A stretch of 64,000 nt of DNA from Myxococcota bacterium (GCA_028277885.1 JANQFK010000029.1:1-64000), one strand, 5' to 3'. Counted from the first letter of the stretch, positions 1 to 8,466 are shown. The notes: a model not told the origin generated them from the letters alone. Program-made: numbers and translations.

Positions 1-61
1 TCTTGTAACGGTACTCGTACCAGATGCGATCGTTCTCGAATTTCAATCCGCTCTCGTCCAT
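1..61 (-). CDS. 5' end of an unidentified gene, cut by the window edge
   Basis: An ATG at 61 reading leftward opens a frame beginning MDESGLKFENDRIWYEYRYK that runs off the window edge. It lies 9 bases after the stop of the methyltransferase fragment, so the two would be co-transcribed. Twenty residues are too few to name a family. Base composition is about 48-53% GC like the adjoining fragment and unlike the rest of the window, so it belongs to the same foreign or misjoined segment. Confidence 0.35.
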   Translation of the reverse strand, partial: MDESGLKFENDRIWYEYRYK

Positions 62-70
62 TCTCGGCAC

Positions 71-253
71 TCAGACGGTTACTCTGAACATGGCGATGCA
101 CCTGCTCGGATCGGCCGAAGTCAGTATTCGACCGGGTTGAGCACCTGATTCCACAAGTAGATCGTGCGTTTCTTCCTGCGTTCGATACACGAGATCCATA
201 CCCATGAACCACTCCATGGCCCCACGATTGGGATGATCGGGAAGAAAGCACTC
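71..253 (-). CDS. SAM-dependent methyltransferase, C-terminal fragment
   Basis: About 60 codons ending in TGA at 73-71. The peptide has an NPNR-like motif (PDHPNR) followed by MEWF and LVYRT, and ends in a short strand; this matches the tail of class I methyltransferases whose last part reads NPNRAFMEWFLDWYLIYR-like. The methyl-donor-binding domain is missing: upstream the frame passes at about 251-254 straight into antisense ATP sulfurylase sequence, so the ATG at 352 is spurious. GC of 1-240 is 53% by count. Either an assembly chimera or a true rearrangement removed the front of the gene. Family assignment is moderate. Confidence 0.5.
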   Translation of the reverse strand, partial: ECFLPDHPNRGAMEWFMGMDLVYRTQEETHDLLVESGAQPGRILTSADPSRCIAMFRVTV

Positions 254-254
254 C
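250..254. other. Breakpoint joining two truncated genes
   Basis: Left of here the only coding signal is on the minus strand and GC is about 53%; right of here coding is on the plus strand at clearly higher GC. Both genes are cut at the same place, so neither has a 5' half in the window. No insertion sequence end, inverted repeat or target duplication is visible. Confidence 0.65.
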
Positions 255-548
255 GACGCGCCCTTCGAGGACGGCTCGCCGATCTGGGGCGACTTCGACG
301 CCCAGGAGATCTTCGAGGAGCTCCAGGGCGAGCTGCACATCCGACCGTGCAAGATCGGCTTCGCAGCCTTCTACGAGTCCCTGGGCCGGGTCGACCTGAA
401 CGAGAACCATCCCGACGAGAAGCCCTACGGCATCAGCGGCACCAAGGTCCGCGAGCAGCTGCGCAGCGGCGAGCGCCCGGACCCGCGCATCATGCGTCCC
501 GAGATCGCCGACATCCTGATCGAGGCGTATCGAACCACGGGAAGCTAG
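252..548 (+). CDS. sat: Sulfate adenylyltransferase (ATP sulfurylase), C-terminal fragment
   Basis: The frame holds about 98 residues with no start; an in-frame TGA lies at 234-236, before the join. The peptide starts [21 protein letters not shown], and near its end carries [13 protein letters not shown] and [17 protein letters not shown], the hallmark end of the ATP sulfurylase catalytic domain (ISGT-K-R and MRPEVADVL-like). The intact enzyme, usually about 390-570 residues, makes adenosine 5'-phosphosulfate from ATP and sulfate. The N-terminal part, including the ATP-binding HxxH loop, is absent. GC content matches the rest of the window, so this half belongs to the main contig. It ends 4 bases before ald. 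Confidence 0.75.
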   Translation, partial: SDAPFEDGSPIWGDFDAQEIFEELQGELHIRPCKIGFAAFYESLGRVDLNENHPDEKPYGISGTKVREQLRSGERPDPRIMRPEIADILIEAYRTTGS

Positions 549-552
549 GGCG

Positions 553-1671
553 ATGCAGATCGGCGTTCCGCGGGAGACCAAGGACCAGGAGTTCCGCGTC
601 GGCATGACGCCCGACGGCGCCCAGGCCCTGCGCGAGCAGGGCCACGAGGTGGTGGTCGAGGAGGGCGCCGGGCTGGGCAGCGGCTTCCCGGACGACGCCT
701 ACGAGCGCGCCGGGGCGCGGCTGGTGAAGACCGAGGAGGCCTGGGGCGCTCCGGACCTGGTCATCAAGGTGAAGGAGCCGAATCCCCGGGAGATCGCGCG
801 GCTGCGCTCGGGCCAGGTGCTCTTCACCTACCTGCACCTGGCCGCGGGCCCGGAGCTCACCGAGAGCCTGCGCCGGGCCGACGTGATCGGCATCGCCTAC
901 GAGACCATCCAGGAGCCCGACGGTTCCTTCCCGGTGCTGGCGCCCATGAGCGAGGTGGCGGGCCGCCTGGCGGCCCAGATCGGGGCCACGCTCCTCCAGA
1001 AGAACCGAGGCGGCAAGGGGCTGCTGGTGGGCGGCGTGCCCGGCGTGATGCGGGGGCGCATCACGGTGCTCGGCGCGGGCATCGTGGGCATCAACGCCGT
1101 CCGCGTGGCCCACGCCCTGGGCGCCGAGGTCGACGTCTTCGACGTGGACCTCAAGCGCCTCGCCTACCTCTACGACATCTTCGGCGGCGAGCTCAACACG
1201 CTCTACTCCAACAAGGCCAACATCGAGCGCTCCGTCGCGGAGAGCGATCTCGTGGTCGGCGCCGTCTACCGCAGCGGCCGCCGGCCGCCGCTGCTCGTTC
1301 CCGAGAAGCTGGTCGAGCAGATGGAGGCGGGCTCGGTCATCGTCGACGTCGCGGTCGACCAGGGCGGCTGCGTGGAGACCATCCACCCCACCACGCACTC
1401 GGACCCGATCTACGCCGTCCACGACGTGATCCACTACGGCGTGGCCAACATGCCCGGCGCCGTCCCGCGCACCTCCACCTTCGCCCTCACCAACACCACC
1501 CTCCCGCTGCTGGAGAAGATGGCCGCCCTGGGCGTCGAGGAGGCCGTGCGCCGCGACCCGGCCCTCGCCGGCGGCGCCAACCTCTGGCGCGGCGACGTCG
1601 TCCACCCCGGCGTCGCCGACTCCCTGGAGCTGCCGCTCACGGATCTCGCGAGCCACCTCGGCGGCTCGTAG
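553..1671 (+). CDS. ald: Alanine dehydrogenase
   Basis: A 372-residue NAD-dependent dehydrogenase that interconverts L-alanine with pyruvate and ammonia. Full length for the family. The start MQIGVPRETKDQEFRV is canonical. Catalytic Lys74 (KVKEP), His95 (TYLHLA) and Asp269 (VDVAVDQGG) lie at the positions known from the Mycobacterium enzyme. The Rossmann motif GAGIVG is at 174-179. The C-terminal HYGVANMPGAVPRTST signature is also present. It starts 4 bases after the sat stop, but that neighbour is broken and may be misplaced. It converges with the GAF-protein gene across a repeat-containing gap. Confidence 0.96.
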   Translation: MQIGVPRETKDQEFRVGMTPDGAQALREQGHEVVVEEGAGLGSGFPDDAYERAGARLVKTEEAWGAPDLVIKVKEPNPREIARLRSGQVLFTYLHLAAGPELTESLRRADVIGIAYETIQEPDGSFPVLAPMSEVAGRLAAQIGATLLQKNRGGKGLLVGGVPGVMRGRITVLGAGIVGINAVRVAHALGAEVDVFDVDLKRLAYLYDIFGGELNTLYSNKANIERSVAESDLVVGAVYRSGRRPPLLVPEKLVEQMEAGSVIVDVAVDQGGCVETIHPTTHSDPIYAVHDVIHYGVANMPGAVPRTSTFALTNTTLPLLEKMAALGVEEAVRRDPALAGGANLWRGDVVHPGVADSLELPLTDLASHLGGS

Positions 1672-1680
1672 CGGGTTCCG

Positions 1681-1800
1681 GGCCTTCTGGACTTCGCGCT
1701 GCCCGCCGAAGGCGGGCCGCGCTGCGCGCGCCTGGCGGCGCTTGCACTACGAGACGAGCCAGCGGTTCCTGGGGTTCGCGCGCCCCCTGGGCGCGCGTTC
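1681..1800 (-). repeat. Convergent-gap repeat, copy A (inverted)
   Basis: Read on the minus strand this segment ends in CGCGAAGTCCAGAAGGCC, as copy B does at 13947-13964, and shares the hairpin GCCCGCC-GAA-GGCGGGC (1701-1717). The match to copy B is almost base for base over the first 45 bases and patchier beyond, where CTTGC and CGAGA align. It lies between the facing stops of ald and the GAF protein. Stem-loop without a clear T tract; a bidirectional terminator or REP-like element is inferred. Confidence 0.7.
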
Positions 1801-1844
1801 TCCAACGGGGCTCCCGGAAGCGGGCGGGTTGCCGGCGCGAGGTT

Positions 1845-4136
1845 CTAGAGCATGTGGATGCGGGCGGCTCTTGCGCGCTGCAGGAGAGCCTCGCGGTCCT
1901 CGCCGTCGGCGGGGTGGATCGCGTAGCCGAAGGAGAGGGCGATGCGGACGCCCTCGTTCAGGCGCTCGTCCTTGGCGACGTCCTCGGCGATGCTGCGGGC
2001 CAGCTCGGCGATGCGCTCGTCCGGGGCGGGTCCCGGCTCGGGCAGCAGCACGCCGAACTCGGACTCGCCGAGGCGGGCGGCCACGTCGAACTCCCGGAGC
2101 TGGGCGCGCAGGGCCTCGGCGGTGCGCCGCACCACCCGGTCGAGGCGGATCGGGTCCGTGGCGCGCCGGATCTCGTCGAGGTTGGCCATGCGGCACACCA
2201 GCACGGCGAGGGCGTTGTCGCGGGCGCCGGCCCGGGCGATCTCCTCGTCGATGCGGCGCGCCAGATAGGCGTCGTTGGGGAGTCCCGTGTCCTCGTCCAC
2301 GCTGCGGTGCTGCCGGGTCGCGGCGTAGTAGAGCGCGTTGGCGACGGCCCGCTCCACGTAGGAGACGTACTTCCCGAAGACCCGCAGGTCGTCCTCGCTG
2401 AAGGCGCCCACGTAGAACTGGTCGATGGCGACCTTGTCGTAGAGGGAGAGCACGCCGATCACCCGGCCGTCGCGCTCGAGGGGCGCGGACATCACCGACT
2501 GGAAGCCGTCGGCCACGTCGGACCACTCCGGGAGCTCGCGCAGGTTGCGCAGCAGCAGCGGCCGGCGCTGCTTGATGACGGCCACGGTGACGTCCTTGTC
2601 CAGCCGGAAGAGCTGCTCCTGCTGGCGGCCGTCGGCGCCGCCGTAGTAGGAGCGGATCACGTAGCGGCGGGTCTCGGCGTCCTGGAGCCGCAGCACGGCG
2701 TGGTCGGCCTGGAGGATGAGGGCGCCCGAGGAGGTGGCGTGGCCCGTCACCTCGGAGAGCTCCCGGGCGGAGATCAGCCGGATGCCCGCCTCGTTGATGG
2801 CGGTCGCCTGGGTGCTGCGCTCGGACATGCGCGCCTCGCGGGCGGCGTGGCAGATCTCGTCCGCGGCGGCCGCCGCCATCTCGAGCAGCACCTCCGGGGC
2901 GGAGTCGGTGTCCCAGGGCGCCTCGTCGCCGGCCTGCACCGAGAGCACGCCGAGCAGCTGGTCGCCGGCCACCAGGGGGAGGGCCGCGTAGGCGAGGGTG
3001 CCGTCGGCGCCCTTCAGGAAGGCGGGCTCGCGGGAGGTCGCGACGCGCCCGTCGACGCCCTGGCCCATGACGATCCGGTACTCGGAGCCGAAGCCGCCGC
3101 CCGAGAGCGAGGTGGCGGCCATGCGCAGGTCCTCGGACTCGGACTCGGTCAGGTAGACGGTGACGATGCCGCCGCCCAGGCGCTCGGCCACCAGGCGGCA
3201 CAGCTCGCCGAGGCGGTCGGGCAGGGGGGCCGCACCCGCCAGCGCCCGGCGCACCGCGCTCACCGCGGCGTAGCGCCCCGCCTGACTGCGCAGCTGGGCG
3301 TGCTCCTGGGCCCGGGCGATGATCTCGGCGTCGAGCCGGCCGAGCTGGTCGGCGAACTCGGTGTCCTCGTCGGAGAAGGCGTCGGGTCGCGTGGAGTGGT
3401 GCAGGTTCAGCACGCCGAGCACCCGCCCGTCGTGGACCAGGGGCACGCACAGCGCGGACTCGACGTCGAAGCGCTCGCGCACGATCTGGAAGCGCTGCTG
3501 GTCGGCCTTGCCGCGCAGCCGCATGGGGCGCGCCTCGGCGGCCACGCGGCCGGCGATGCCCTCGCCGAGGGCCACGCGGATCTTGGGCCACAGCTCCCGC
3601 TCCACGCCGCTCGCCACGCGCACGCGCAGCACGCCGCGCTCGGCGTCGAGCAGCATGAGCGATCCGCCGTCGGCGCCGGTCACCCCCATGGCGATCTCGA
3701 GCATGCGCGAGAAGAGCTCGTCGGCGTCGATGGTGAGGTTCACCGACTCGACGATCTCGTGGAGGGCCTGGAGCAGCTCGTTCTTGCGGTCCCGGGCCGA
3801 GACCCCGTAGCCCCACAGCAGTCGCGCGGTCAGGGGCGAGACGACCTGCACGCCCAGCTCCTCGAGGTCCGGGCGCACCTGGGCGAGGGAGGGCTTCACC
3901 TCGCCGTCGATCACGGCCTGGACCTCGGCGCCGGCGGTGAGGGCGGCGGGGTCCGTCTCCAGCCGGGCGCCCAGGCGCTGGGCGCTCTCGTCGCCCAGCT
4001 CGGCGAGGCGCTCCCGCGCCGCCTGGGGGTCCGGGTCGACGATCACCGCGATCTCGACGTCGGGGTTCGCCTCGATGAGGGGGATGAGCTGGAGCGACTC
4101 TCCCGTCACCCCGTACATGGCGAGTCGCTTGCGCAT
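1845..4136 (-). CDS. Multi-GAF signalling protein with degenerate GGDEF domain
   Basis: 763 residues. Residues 1-110 look like a nucleotide-binding Rossmann-type domain (MYGVTGESLQ, then EIAVIVDPDPQ). Three GAF-type sensory segments follow at about 137-290, 315-450 and 470-600. The last 160 residues have the diguanylate cyclase opening DEDTGLPNDAYL, but the active-site GG(D/E)EF is LGESEF, so cyclase activity is unlikely. No membrane segment is visible, so it should be cytosolic. The ATG overlaps the stop of the MglA-like GTPase gene in TGATG, pointing to translational coupling. It is the last gene of the operon. Role unknown; a GTP- or ligand-sensing effector of the GTPase is an inference. 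Confidence 0.8.
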   Translation of the reverse strand: MRKRLAMYGVTGESLQLIPLIEANPDVEIAVIVDPDPQAARERLAELGDESAQRLGARLETDPAALTAGAEVQAVIDGEVKPSLAQVRPDLEELGVQVVSPLTARLLWGYGVSARDRKNELLQALHEIVESVNLTIDADELFSRMLEIAMGVTGADGGSLMLLDAERGVLRVRVASGVERELWPKIRVALGEGIAGRVAAEARPMRLRGKADQQRFQIVRERFDVESALCVPLVHDGRVLGVLNLHHSTRPDAFSDEDTEFADQLGRLDAEIIARAQEHAQLRSQAGRYAAVSAVRRALAGAAPLPDRLGELCRLVAERLGGGIVTVYLTESESEDLRMAATSLSGGGFGSEYRIVMGQGVDGRVATSREPAFLKGADGTLAYAALPLVAGDQLLGVLSVQAGDEAPWDTDSAPEVLLEMAAAAADEICHAAREARMSERSTQATAINEAGIRLISARELSEVTGHATSSGALILQADHAVLRLQDAETRRYVIRSYYGGADGRQQEQLFRLDKDVTVAVIKQRRPLLLRNLRELPEWSDVADGFQSVMSAPLERDGRVIGVLSLYDKVAIDQFYVGAFSEDDLRVFGKYVSYVERAVANALYYAATRQHRSVDEDTGLPNDAYLARRIDEEIARAGARDNALAVLVCRMANLDEIRRATDPIRLDRVVRRTAEALRAQLREFDVAARLGESEFGVLLPEPGPAPDERIAELARSIAEDVAKDERLNEGVRIALSFGYAIHPADGEDREALLQRARAARIHML

Positions 4137-5212
4137 CAGTCGCTTCCGTTCTCCAGGTCGGGCTCGAGGCTCACGCTGAGCCGGACCGGCAGGGTGTTGC
4201 CCGCGTCGTCGCGCAGCAGCACCGGCATGCGCAGGGTGTTGGGACCGGTCACCTGGGCCCGGCCCACCGCGGCGATCTCGAAGGCGCCGAAGCCGCCGCC
4301 GGCGCCCTCTTTCTCGATCTCCTCGCGGACCGCGTCGAAGGCGGGATCGAAGACGGCCTGGGTGTCCGCCGCGACCGCGGCCGCCGCGTCCTCCTCCGGG
4401 TGGTAGCTGGCCGACAGGATCGAGGCCGAGCCCGAGGCCGTGGCCGGCTGGGGCGGAGCCGCGGGCGAGGCGGGAGGCGCCCCCGGGTCCGGGGCGGCCG
4501 GTGCCGGCTGGGGCGCCGCCGGGGCGTTCGCCGCGGCCGGGGCCTCCACGGCCTGGTCGATGAAGTTCGAGACGCCCGGCGGCGGGGCCGGCGAGGCGGC
4601 GGGCGTCGCGTCGGGCCGGGGCTGCGCGGCGTTCTCGCGCAGGAAGCGCACGACGCGCTTCGAGATCGTGGTGAGGGTGGCGAGCACCGCGGTGCCGTCG
4701 GTCGCCACGGCCTCGAAGGCCGCCACGCCGCGCATGTCGAGCTTGCGGTGGAGCTCCTCGAGGGCGTAGGGGTCGGCCAGGTCGCGCTTGTTGTACTGGA
4801 GCACCAGGGGCACGTCGGCCAGGGTGCGGCCGTAGGCGGCCAGGCTGCGCCGCAGCTCCGAGAAGCAGGCGAGGTTCTCCTCGATGCGGTCGCGCTGGGC
4901 GTCGATCACGAACACCACGCCGTCCACCCGGTCGAGGAGCTGCTTGCGGGTCGGCACCTGCTCCGGGCCGCCGGGCACCGCCACCACCTGGAGCCGGGTG
5001 CGCACGCCGCCGAGCTCGCCGAGCTCGATGGGCAGCACCTCGTAGTGGACGCTGGGGTCGACCCGGGTCGGCAGCCGGCGCAGCTCGCCGCGGTGGTCGG
5101 CGCGCAGCTTGCCGCGGATGGTCTCGAGGTTCGAGGTCTTGCCCGAGCCCTTCACCCCCCAGTACAGGATGCGGGCCGTGACCTCGGCGCCCTCGCGCGT
5201 GAACTCCGCCAT
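4136..5212 (-). CDS. MglA-like small Ras-family GTPase with C-terminal extension
   Basis: 358 residues. The first ~195 form a GTPase of the bacterial MglA type: P-loop GVKGSGKT (19-26), AVPGGPEQ (78-85) where MglA has TVPGQ, and the base-recognition motif QYNKRD (139-144), followed by RGVAAFEAVATDG like MglA's RGVPEFEACA. A Pro/Ala-rich linker (~200-265) leads to an ~85-residue C-terminal domain of unknown fold. MglA proteins control polarity and gliding in Myxococcus with MglB, but no roadblock/MglB gene is adjacent. The Gln after the switch II glycine is replaced, so hydrolysis may differ. Start and stop overlap both neighbours in TGATG. Confidence 0.88.
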   Translation of the reverse strand: MAEFTREGAEVTARILYWGVKGSGKTSNLETIRGKLRADHRGELRRLPTRVDPSVHYEVLPIELGELGGVRTRLQVVAVPGGPEQVPTRKQLLDRVDGVVFVIDAQRDRIEENLACFSELRRSLAAYGRTLADVPLVLQYNKRDLADPYALEELHRKLDMRGVAAFEAVATDGTAVLATLTTISKRVVRFLRENAAQPRPDATPAASPAPPPGVSNFIDQAVEAPAAANAPAAPQPAPAAPDPGAPPASPAAPPQPATASGSASILSASYHPEEDAAAAVAADTQAVFDPAFDAVREEIEKEGAGGGFGAFEIAAVGRAQVTGPNTLRMPVLLRDDAGNTLPVRLSVSLEPDLENGSD

Positions 5213-6300
5213 CAGATCTTTCCCTTCTTTTGCAGCAGTCGGCGGGCGTGGGTCGAGATCGCCGACGGAACGTCCTTGCTCTTCATGATGGACTTCAGGT
5301 CCCGGACCTGGAGGAAGTTCAGGAACTTCATCGCCGAGGGGATCGGGCACTTGGGGTTGGTGGCCAGTCCGAGCTTCACCTGGTAGTTGCGCGTCCACTC
5401 GCGGTTGTTGGAGATCACGCGCAGGATCTCGTCCGAGACGTTGCGCGCCTTGGCGAGGGCCTCGATCTCGTTGTCCGTGATCTTGGGGCTGCGGATCGCC
5501 GCCGTCGCCACGATCTTGTTGCGGTCGCGGACCAGCAGGCCCCGGGCCTCCTTGTTGCCCAGGCGCGCGAGCTTCACCTTCTGCATCACCGTCATCTTCT
5601 GGACCAGGGCGAACAGGTTGCCCTGCTCCTCGGGGTCGAGCTCCACGTCGTCGTCGATCAGGCCCGCCGCGAAGGCGCCGGTGTCGTCGCCGAGCAGGGC
5701 CCGCAGGGCCGCGGCCGCCGCCGAGTCCGTGATCGACTCGGGGTCGAGGTCCGCCGCCTCGGCCTCGGCCTCCTCGGAGACCTCGGCGTCGGGGCGGTCG
5801 ATGCCCATGAACGAGAGGATGCGGTCGATGGTGGCGCGGCCCGTGAGCGGGTTCTCGCCCAGGGCGTCCACGATCTCGGGGCAGCGCAGCATGCGCTGCT
5901 GGTTGTTGGCGACGATGTCCACCACGCGGCGGTGGGGCAGCCCGGCGAGGAACACGAAGGTGCGGTCGTCGGCCGCCTGGTTGAGGGCCAGCCGCTCCAT
6001 GCGCTCGGCGTGGTCCTTGTGGACGTGGCCGAGGAAGCTCAGCACCGCGGGGTGGGCCTCGCCGGAGAGCACGGGGTCGAGCACGTTGTCGGGAAGCTGC
6101 TCGAGGCTGGTGCGCGCCTTCTGCTTGACCTCGTCGTCGGGATCGTGGACGAGGGCGAACAGCACCGTGGCGAGGTCCACGGGGCCGAGGGGCAGGGCGC
6201 CGCCCGCCGCCATGCGCCGCACGCCCACGGGCGCGTCGCGCCGCACGTAGCGCTCCGCCTCGGGCGGTAGGGTGAGCCGGACCTTCTCGTTCTGCGCCAA
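5212..6300 (-). CDS. HEAT-repeat-like protein, MglA operon
   Basis: 362 residues from a TTG start at 6300 preceded by GGGACGAG about 9 bases upstream; no ATG lies near the front, the first being at MAAGG some 30 codons in. The protein is helical and repetitive (VLFALVHDPDDEVKQKARTS, then several similar units), like HEAT or leucine-rich-variant repeats. It ends in a basic tail RRLLQKKGKI. No enzyme motif is seen. A scaffold or partner for the GTPase is plausible from the TGATG coupling. It follows the EF-G paralogue by 86 bases that hold a hairpin. Confidence 0.72.
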   Translation of the reverse strand: MAQNEKVRLTLPPEAERYVRRDAPVGVRRMAAGGALPLGPVDLATVLFALVHDPDDEVKQKARTSLEQLPDNVLDPVLSGEAHPAVLSFLGHVHKDHAERMERLALNQAADDRTFVFLAGLPHRRVVDIVANNQQRMLRCPEIVDALGENPLTGRATIDRILSFMGIDRPDAEVSEEAEAEAADLDPESITDSAAAAALRALLGDDTGAFAAGLIDDDVELDPEEQGNLFALVQKMTVMQKVKLARLGNKEARGLLVRDRNKIVATAAIRSPKITDNEIEALAKARNVSDEILRVISNNREWTRNYQVKLGLATNPKCPIPSAMKFLNFLQVRDLKSIMKSKDVPSAISTHARRLLQKKGKI

Positions 6301-6355
6301 GTGCGCTCGTCCCTTCGCTCGGGAGACGGCCGCGTCGGGGCGCCGGGCCCGCCGC

Positions 6356-6372
6356 CTCCGGCTCAGCCGGAG
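6356..6372 (-). terminator. Intra-operon hairpin after the EF-G paralogue
   Basis: CTCCGGC-TCA-GCCGGAG is a perfect 7-bp stem with a 3-base loop, 15 bases past the stop of the EF-G paralogue and inside the 86-base gap before the next gene. No T run follows, so it could be an attenuator or an mRNA-stability hairpin rather than a full terminator. Confidence 0.45.
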
Positions 6373-6386
6373 CTCGGGACCCGCCG

Positions 6387-8462
6387 CTAGGACTCCGTCG
6401 CCTCCTGTGCCTTCGCCTCCGCGACGATCTTCTCCCGCACCTGGGCGGGCACCTCGTCGTAGTGCGAGAACTCCATGTGGAACGCCCCCTTCCCACCCGT
6501 GAGGCTGGTCAGGGCGCTCGCATACTCCAGCATTTCGGCCATGGGGACCTGCGCCTTGATGACCTGGTTGCCGCCCTTGAACTCGCTGGACTGCACCCGG
6601 CCCCGGCGGCTGCTGACGTCCCCCATGATGTCTCCGACGCTCTCCTCGGGGACGTGGATGTCGACGTCCATGATGGGCTCGAGCAGGGTGGGTTGGGCCT
6701 TTTCCACCGCAGTCTTGAAGCCCATGGAGCCCGCCAGCTTGAATGCCATCTCGTTGGAGTCCACCGAGTGGTGCTTGCCGTCGATGCAGCGCACCTTCAG
6801 GTCCACCACCGGGTAGCCCGCCAGGGGCCCCCGGCCCGAGGCCTCCTCGACCCCCTTCTCCACGGCCGGGATCAGGTTGCGGGGAATCGCCCCCCCGACG
6901 ATCTCGTCGCTGAAGACCAGCCCCTCCCCTCGGGGCAGGGGCTCCACGGTCAGGTAGCAGACGCCGAACATGCCCTTGCCGCCGGTCTGCTTCTTGAGCT
7001 TCCCCTCCACGTTCTCCGCCTTCCGGGTCACCGTCTCGCGGTAGGGCACCTTGGGCGTCTTCAGGTCGACCTCGACCTCGTAGAGGCGCTTCAGCTTCTG
7101 CACCGCCATGCGGATGTGCAGCTCGCCCATGCCCGTGAGCAGGAACTCGCCGGTGCTCTCGTCGCGGCCGACCTTGAGGGTCGGGTCCTCCTCCACGAGC
7201 CGGCCCAGGGACGTGAAGAGCTTGTCCTCGTCCGCCTTCTCGTGGGCCGAGATCGCGTAGGAGAGCACGCCCTCGGGAATCGGGATCTCGGCCAGGCGCA
7301 GCCCGCCCTTCTCCGCCGTGAGGGCGTCGCCGGTGTGGGTGTTCTTGAGCTTCGCCACCGCCACCACGTCGCCCGGGCCCGCCTCGGCCACGTCGTCGTG
7401 CTCGGCGCCCCGCAGCCGCAGCAGCTTGCCGATGCGCTCCTTGCCGTCCCGGGTGGCGTTCAGGCAGCTGCCGTCGGGGCGGATCTCGCCGGACACCACG
7501 CGGAAGATCGAGAGCTGGCCCGCGTAGCGGTCGATGCTGGTCTTCAGCACCACGGCGCTGAAGGCGGCCTCGGGGTCGGGTGCGGCGTCGGTCTCGGCGT
7601 CGTCGGCGACGCTCCGGGCCGACCAGGCGCCGCGATCGGCGGGGGAGGGCAGCAGCTCCGCGATGGCGCGCAGCACGTCGCCGGCGCCCGCCGTGGAGAG
7701 CGCCGCCCCCGCCAGCACCGGTGCGATCTTGCCGGCGCGCACGGCCTGGACGAGGCCCCCGGCGAGCTCCTCCTCGCCGAGCTCGCCGTGCTCGAGGTAG
7801 CTCTCGAGCAGGGTGTCGTCGCTCTCCGCCACCGCCTCGGCGAGTCGCTCGCGGGCCAGCGCGATGGCGTCGGCCATGTCGGCCGGCGGCTCCCCCGCCT
7901 TGCCGTCCACCTTCGCGGTGCCGCGCAGCAGGTCCACGGTGCCCTGGAAGTCCGGGCCGGCGCCGATCGGGAGGGTGATCGGCACCGGCGTCGCGCCGCG
8001 CTCGAGCTTCGCCAGGCTCTCCACGGCGACGTCGAAGTCGGCGCGCTCGCGGTCGCAGCCGTTCACCACGATCAGCACCGGCGCGCCGGCCTCCTCGGCG
8101 GCGCGCCACATGGCGTCGGTCCCGACCTTGGCGCCGTCCACGGCGGAGCAGACCAGCAGGGCGCCGTCGAGGGCGCGCAGCGCGATCTTCCCGTCGCCCT
8201 GGAAGTTGGGGTCGCCCGGCGTGTCCACGAGGTGGAGCTGCATCCCGTCCCAGTCGAAGGAGTAGACCGAGGACGACAGCGTGTGGTGGCGCTCCTTCTC
8301 CTCGGGCGTGGTGTCGAGATGGGAGGAGCCGTCGTCGACCTTGCCCGGCGCGTGGATCGCACCCGCCGCGGCGAGCAGCGCCTCGCCCAGGGAGGTCTTG
8401 CCGTCGCTCGCGTGACCCACCAGAGCGAAGCTCCTTCGCTTCCCGACATCGACGTTCCCCAT
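6387..8462 (-). CDS. Elongation factor G paralogue (EF-G-like)
   Basis: 691 residues, normal EF-G length, with GTPase, domain II, III/V (domain V end RRGRVQSSEFKGGNQVIKAQVP) and the IV-like region intact. The G1 loop is GHASDGKT (16-23). The effector loop lacks the RGITI sequence and has RHHTLSSS. G3 is DTPGDPNF (80-87), so the catalytic His of DTPGH is Asp. G4 is NGCD (134-137) instead of NKMD. These changes place it with the accessory EF-G2/EF-G-like family, not the main translocase. It starts 4 bases after the coaX stop and begins the MglA-like sub-block. Role may be ribosome-linked or regulatory. Confidence 0.9.
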   Translation of the reverse strand: MGNVDVGKRRSFALVGHASDGKTSLGEALLAAAGAIHAPGKVDDGSSHLDTTPEEKERHHTLSSSVYSFDWDGMQLHLVDTPGDPNFQGDGKIALRALDGALLVCSAVDGAKVGTDAMWRAAEEAGAPVLIVVNGCDRERADFDVAVESLAKLERGATPVPITLPIGAGPDFQGTVDLLRGTAKVDGKAGEPPADMADAIALARERLAEAVAESDDTLLESYLEHGELGEEELAGGLVQAVRAGKIAPVLAGAALSTAGAGDVLRAIAELLPSPADRGAWSARSVADDAETDAAPDPEAAFSAVVLKTSIDRYAGQLSIFRVVSGEIRPDGSCLNATRDGKERIGKLLRLRGAEHDDVAEAGPGDVVAVAKLKNTHTGDALTAEKGGLRLAEIPIPEGVLSYAISAHEKADEDKLFTSLGRLVEEDPTLKVGRDESTGEFLLTGMGELHIRMAVQKLKRLYEVEVDLKTPKVPYRETVTRKAENVEGKLKKQTGGKGMFGVCYLTVEPLPRGEGLVFSDEIVGGAIPRNLIPAVEKGVEEASGRGPLAGYPVVDLKVRCIDGKHHSVDSNEMAFKLAGSMGFKTAVEKAQPTLLEPIMDVDIHVPEESVGDIMGDVSSRRGRVQSSEFKGGNQVIKAQVPMAEMLEYASALTSLTGGKGAFHMEFSHYDEVPAQVREKIVAEAKAQEATES

Positions 8463-8466
8463 GGCC

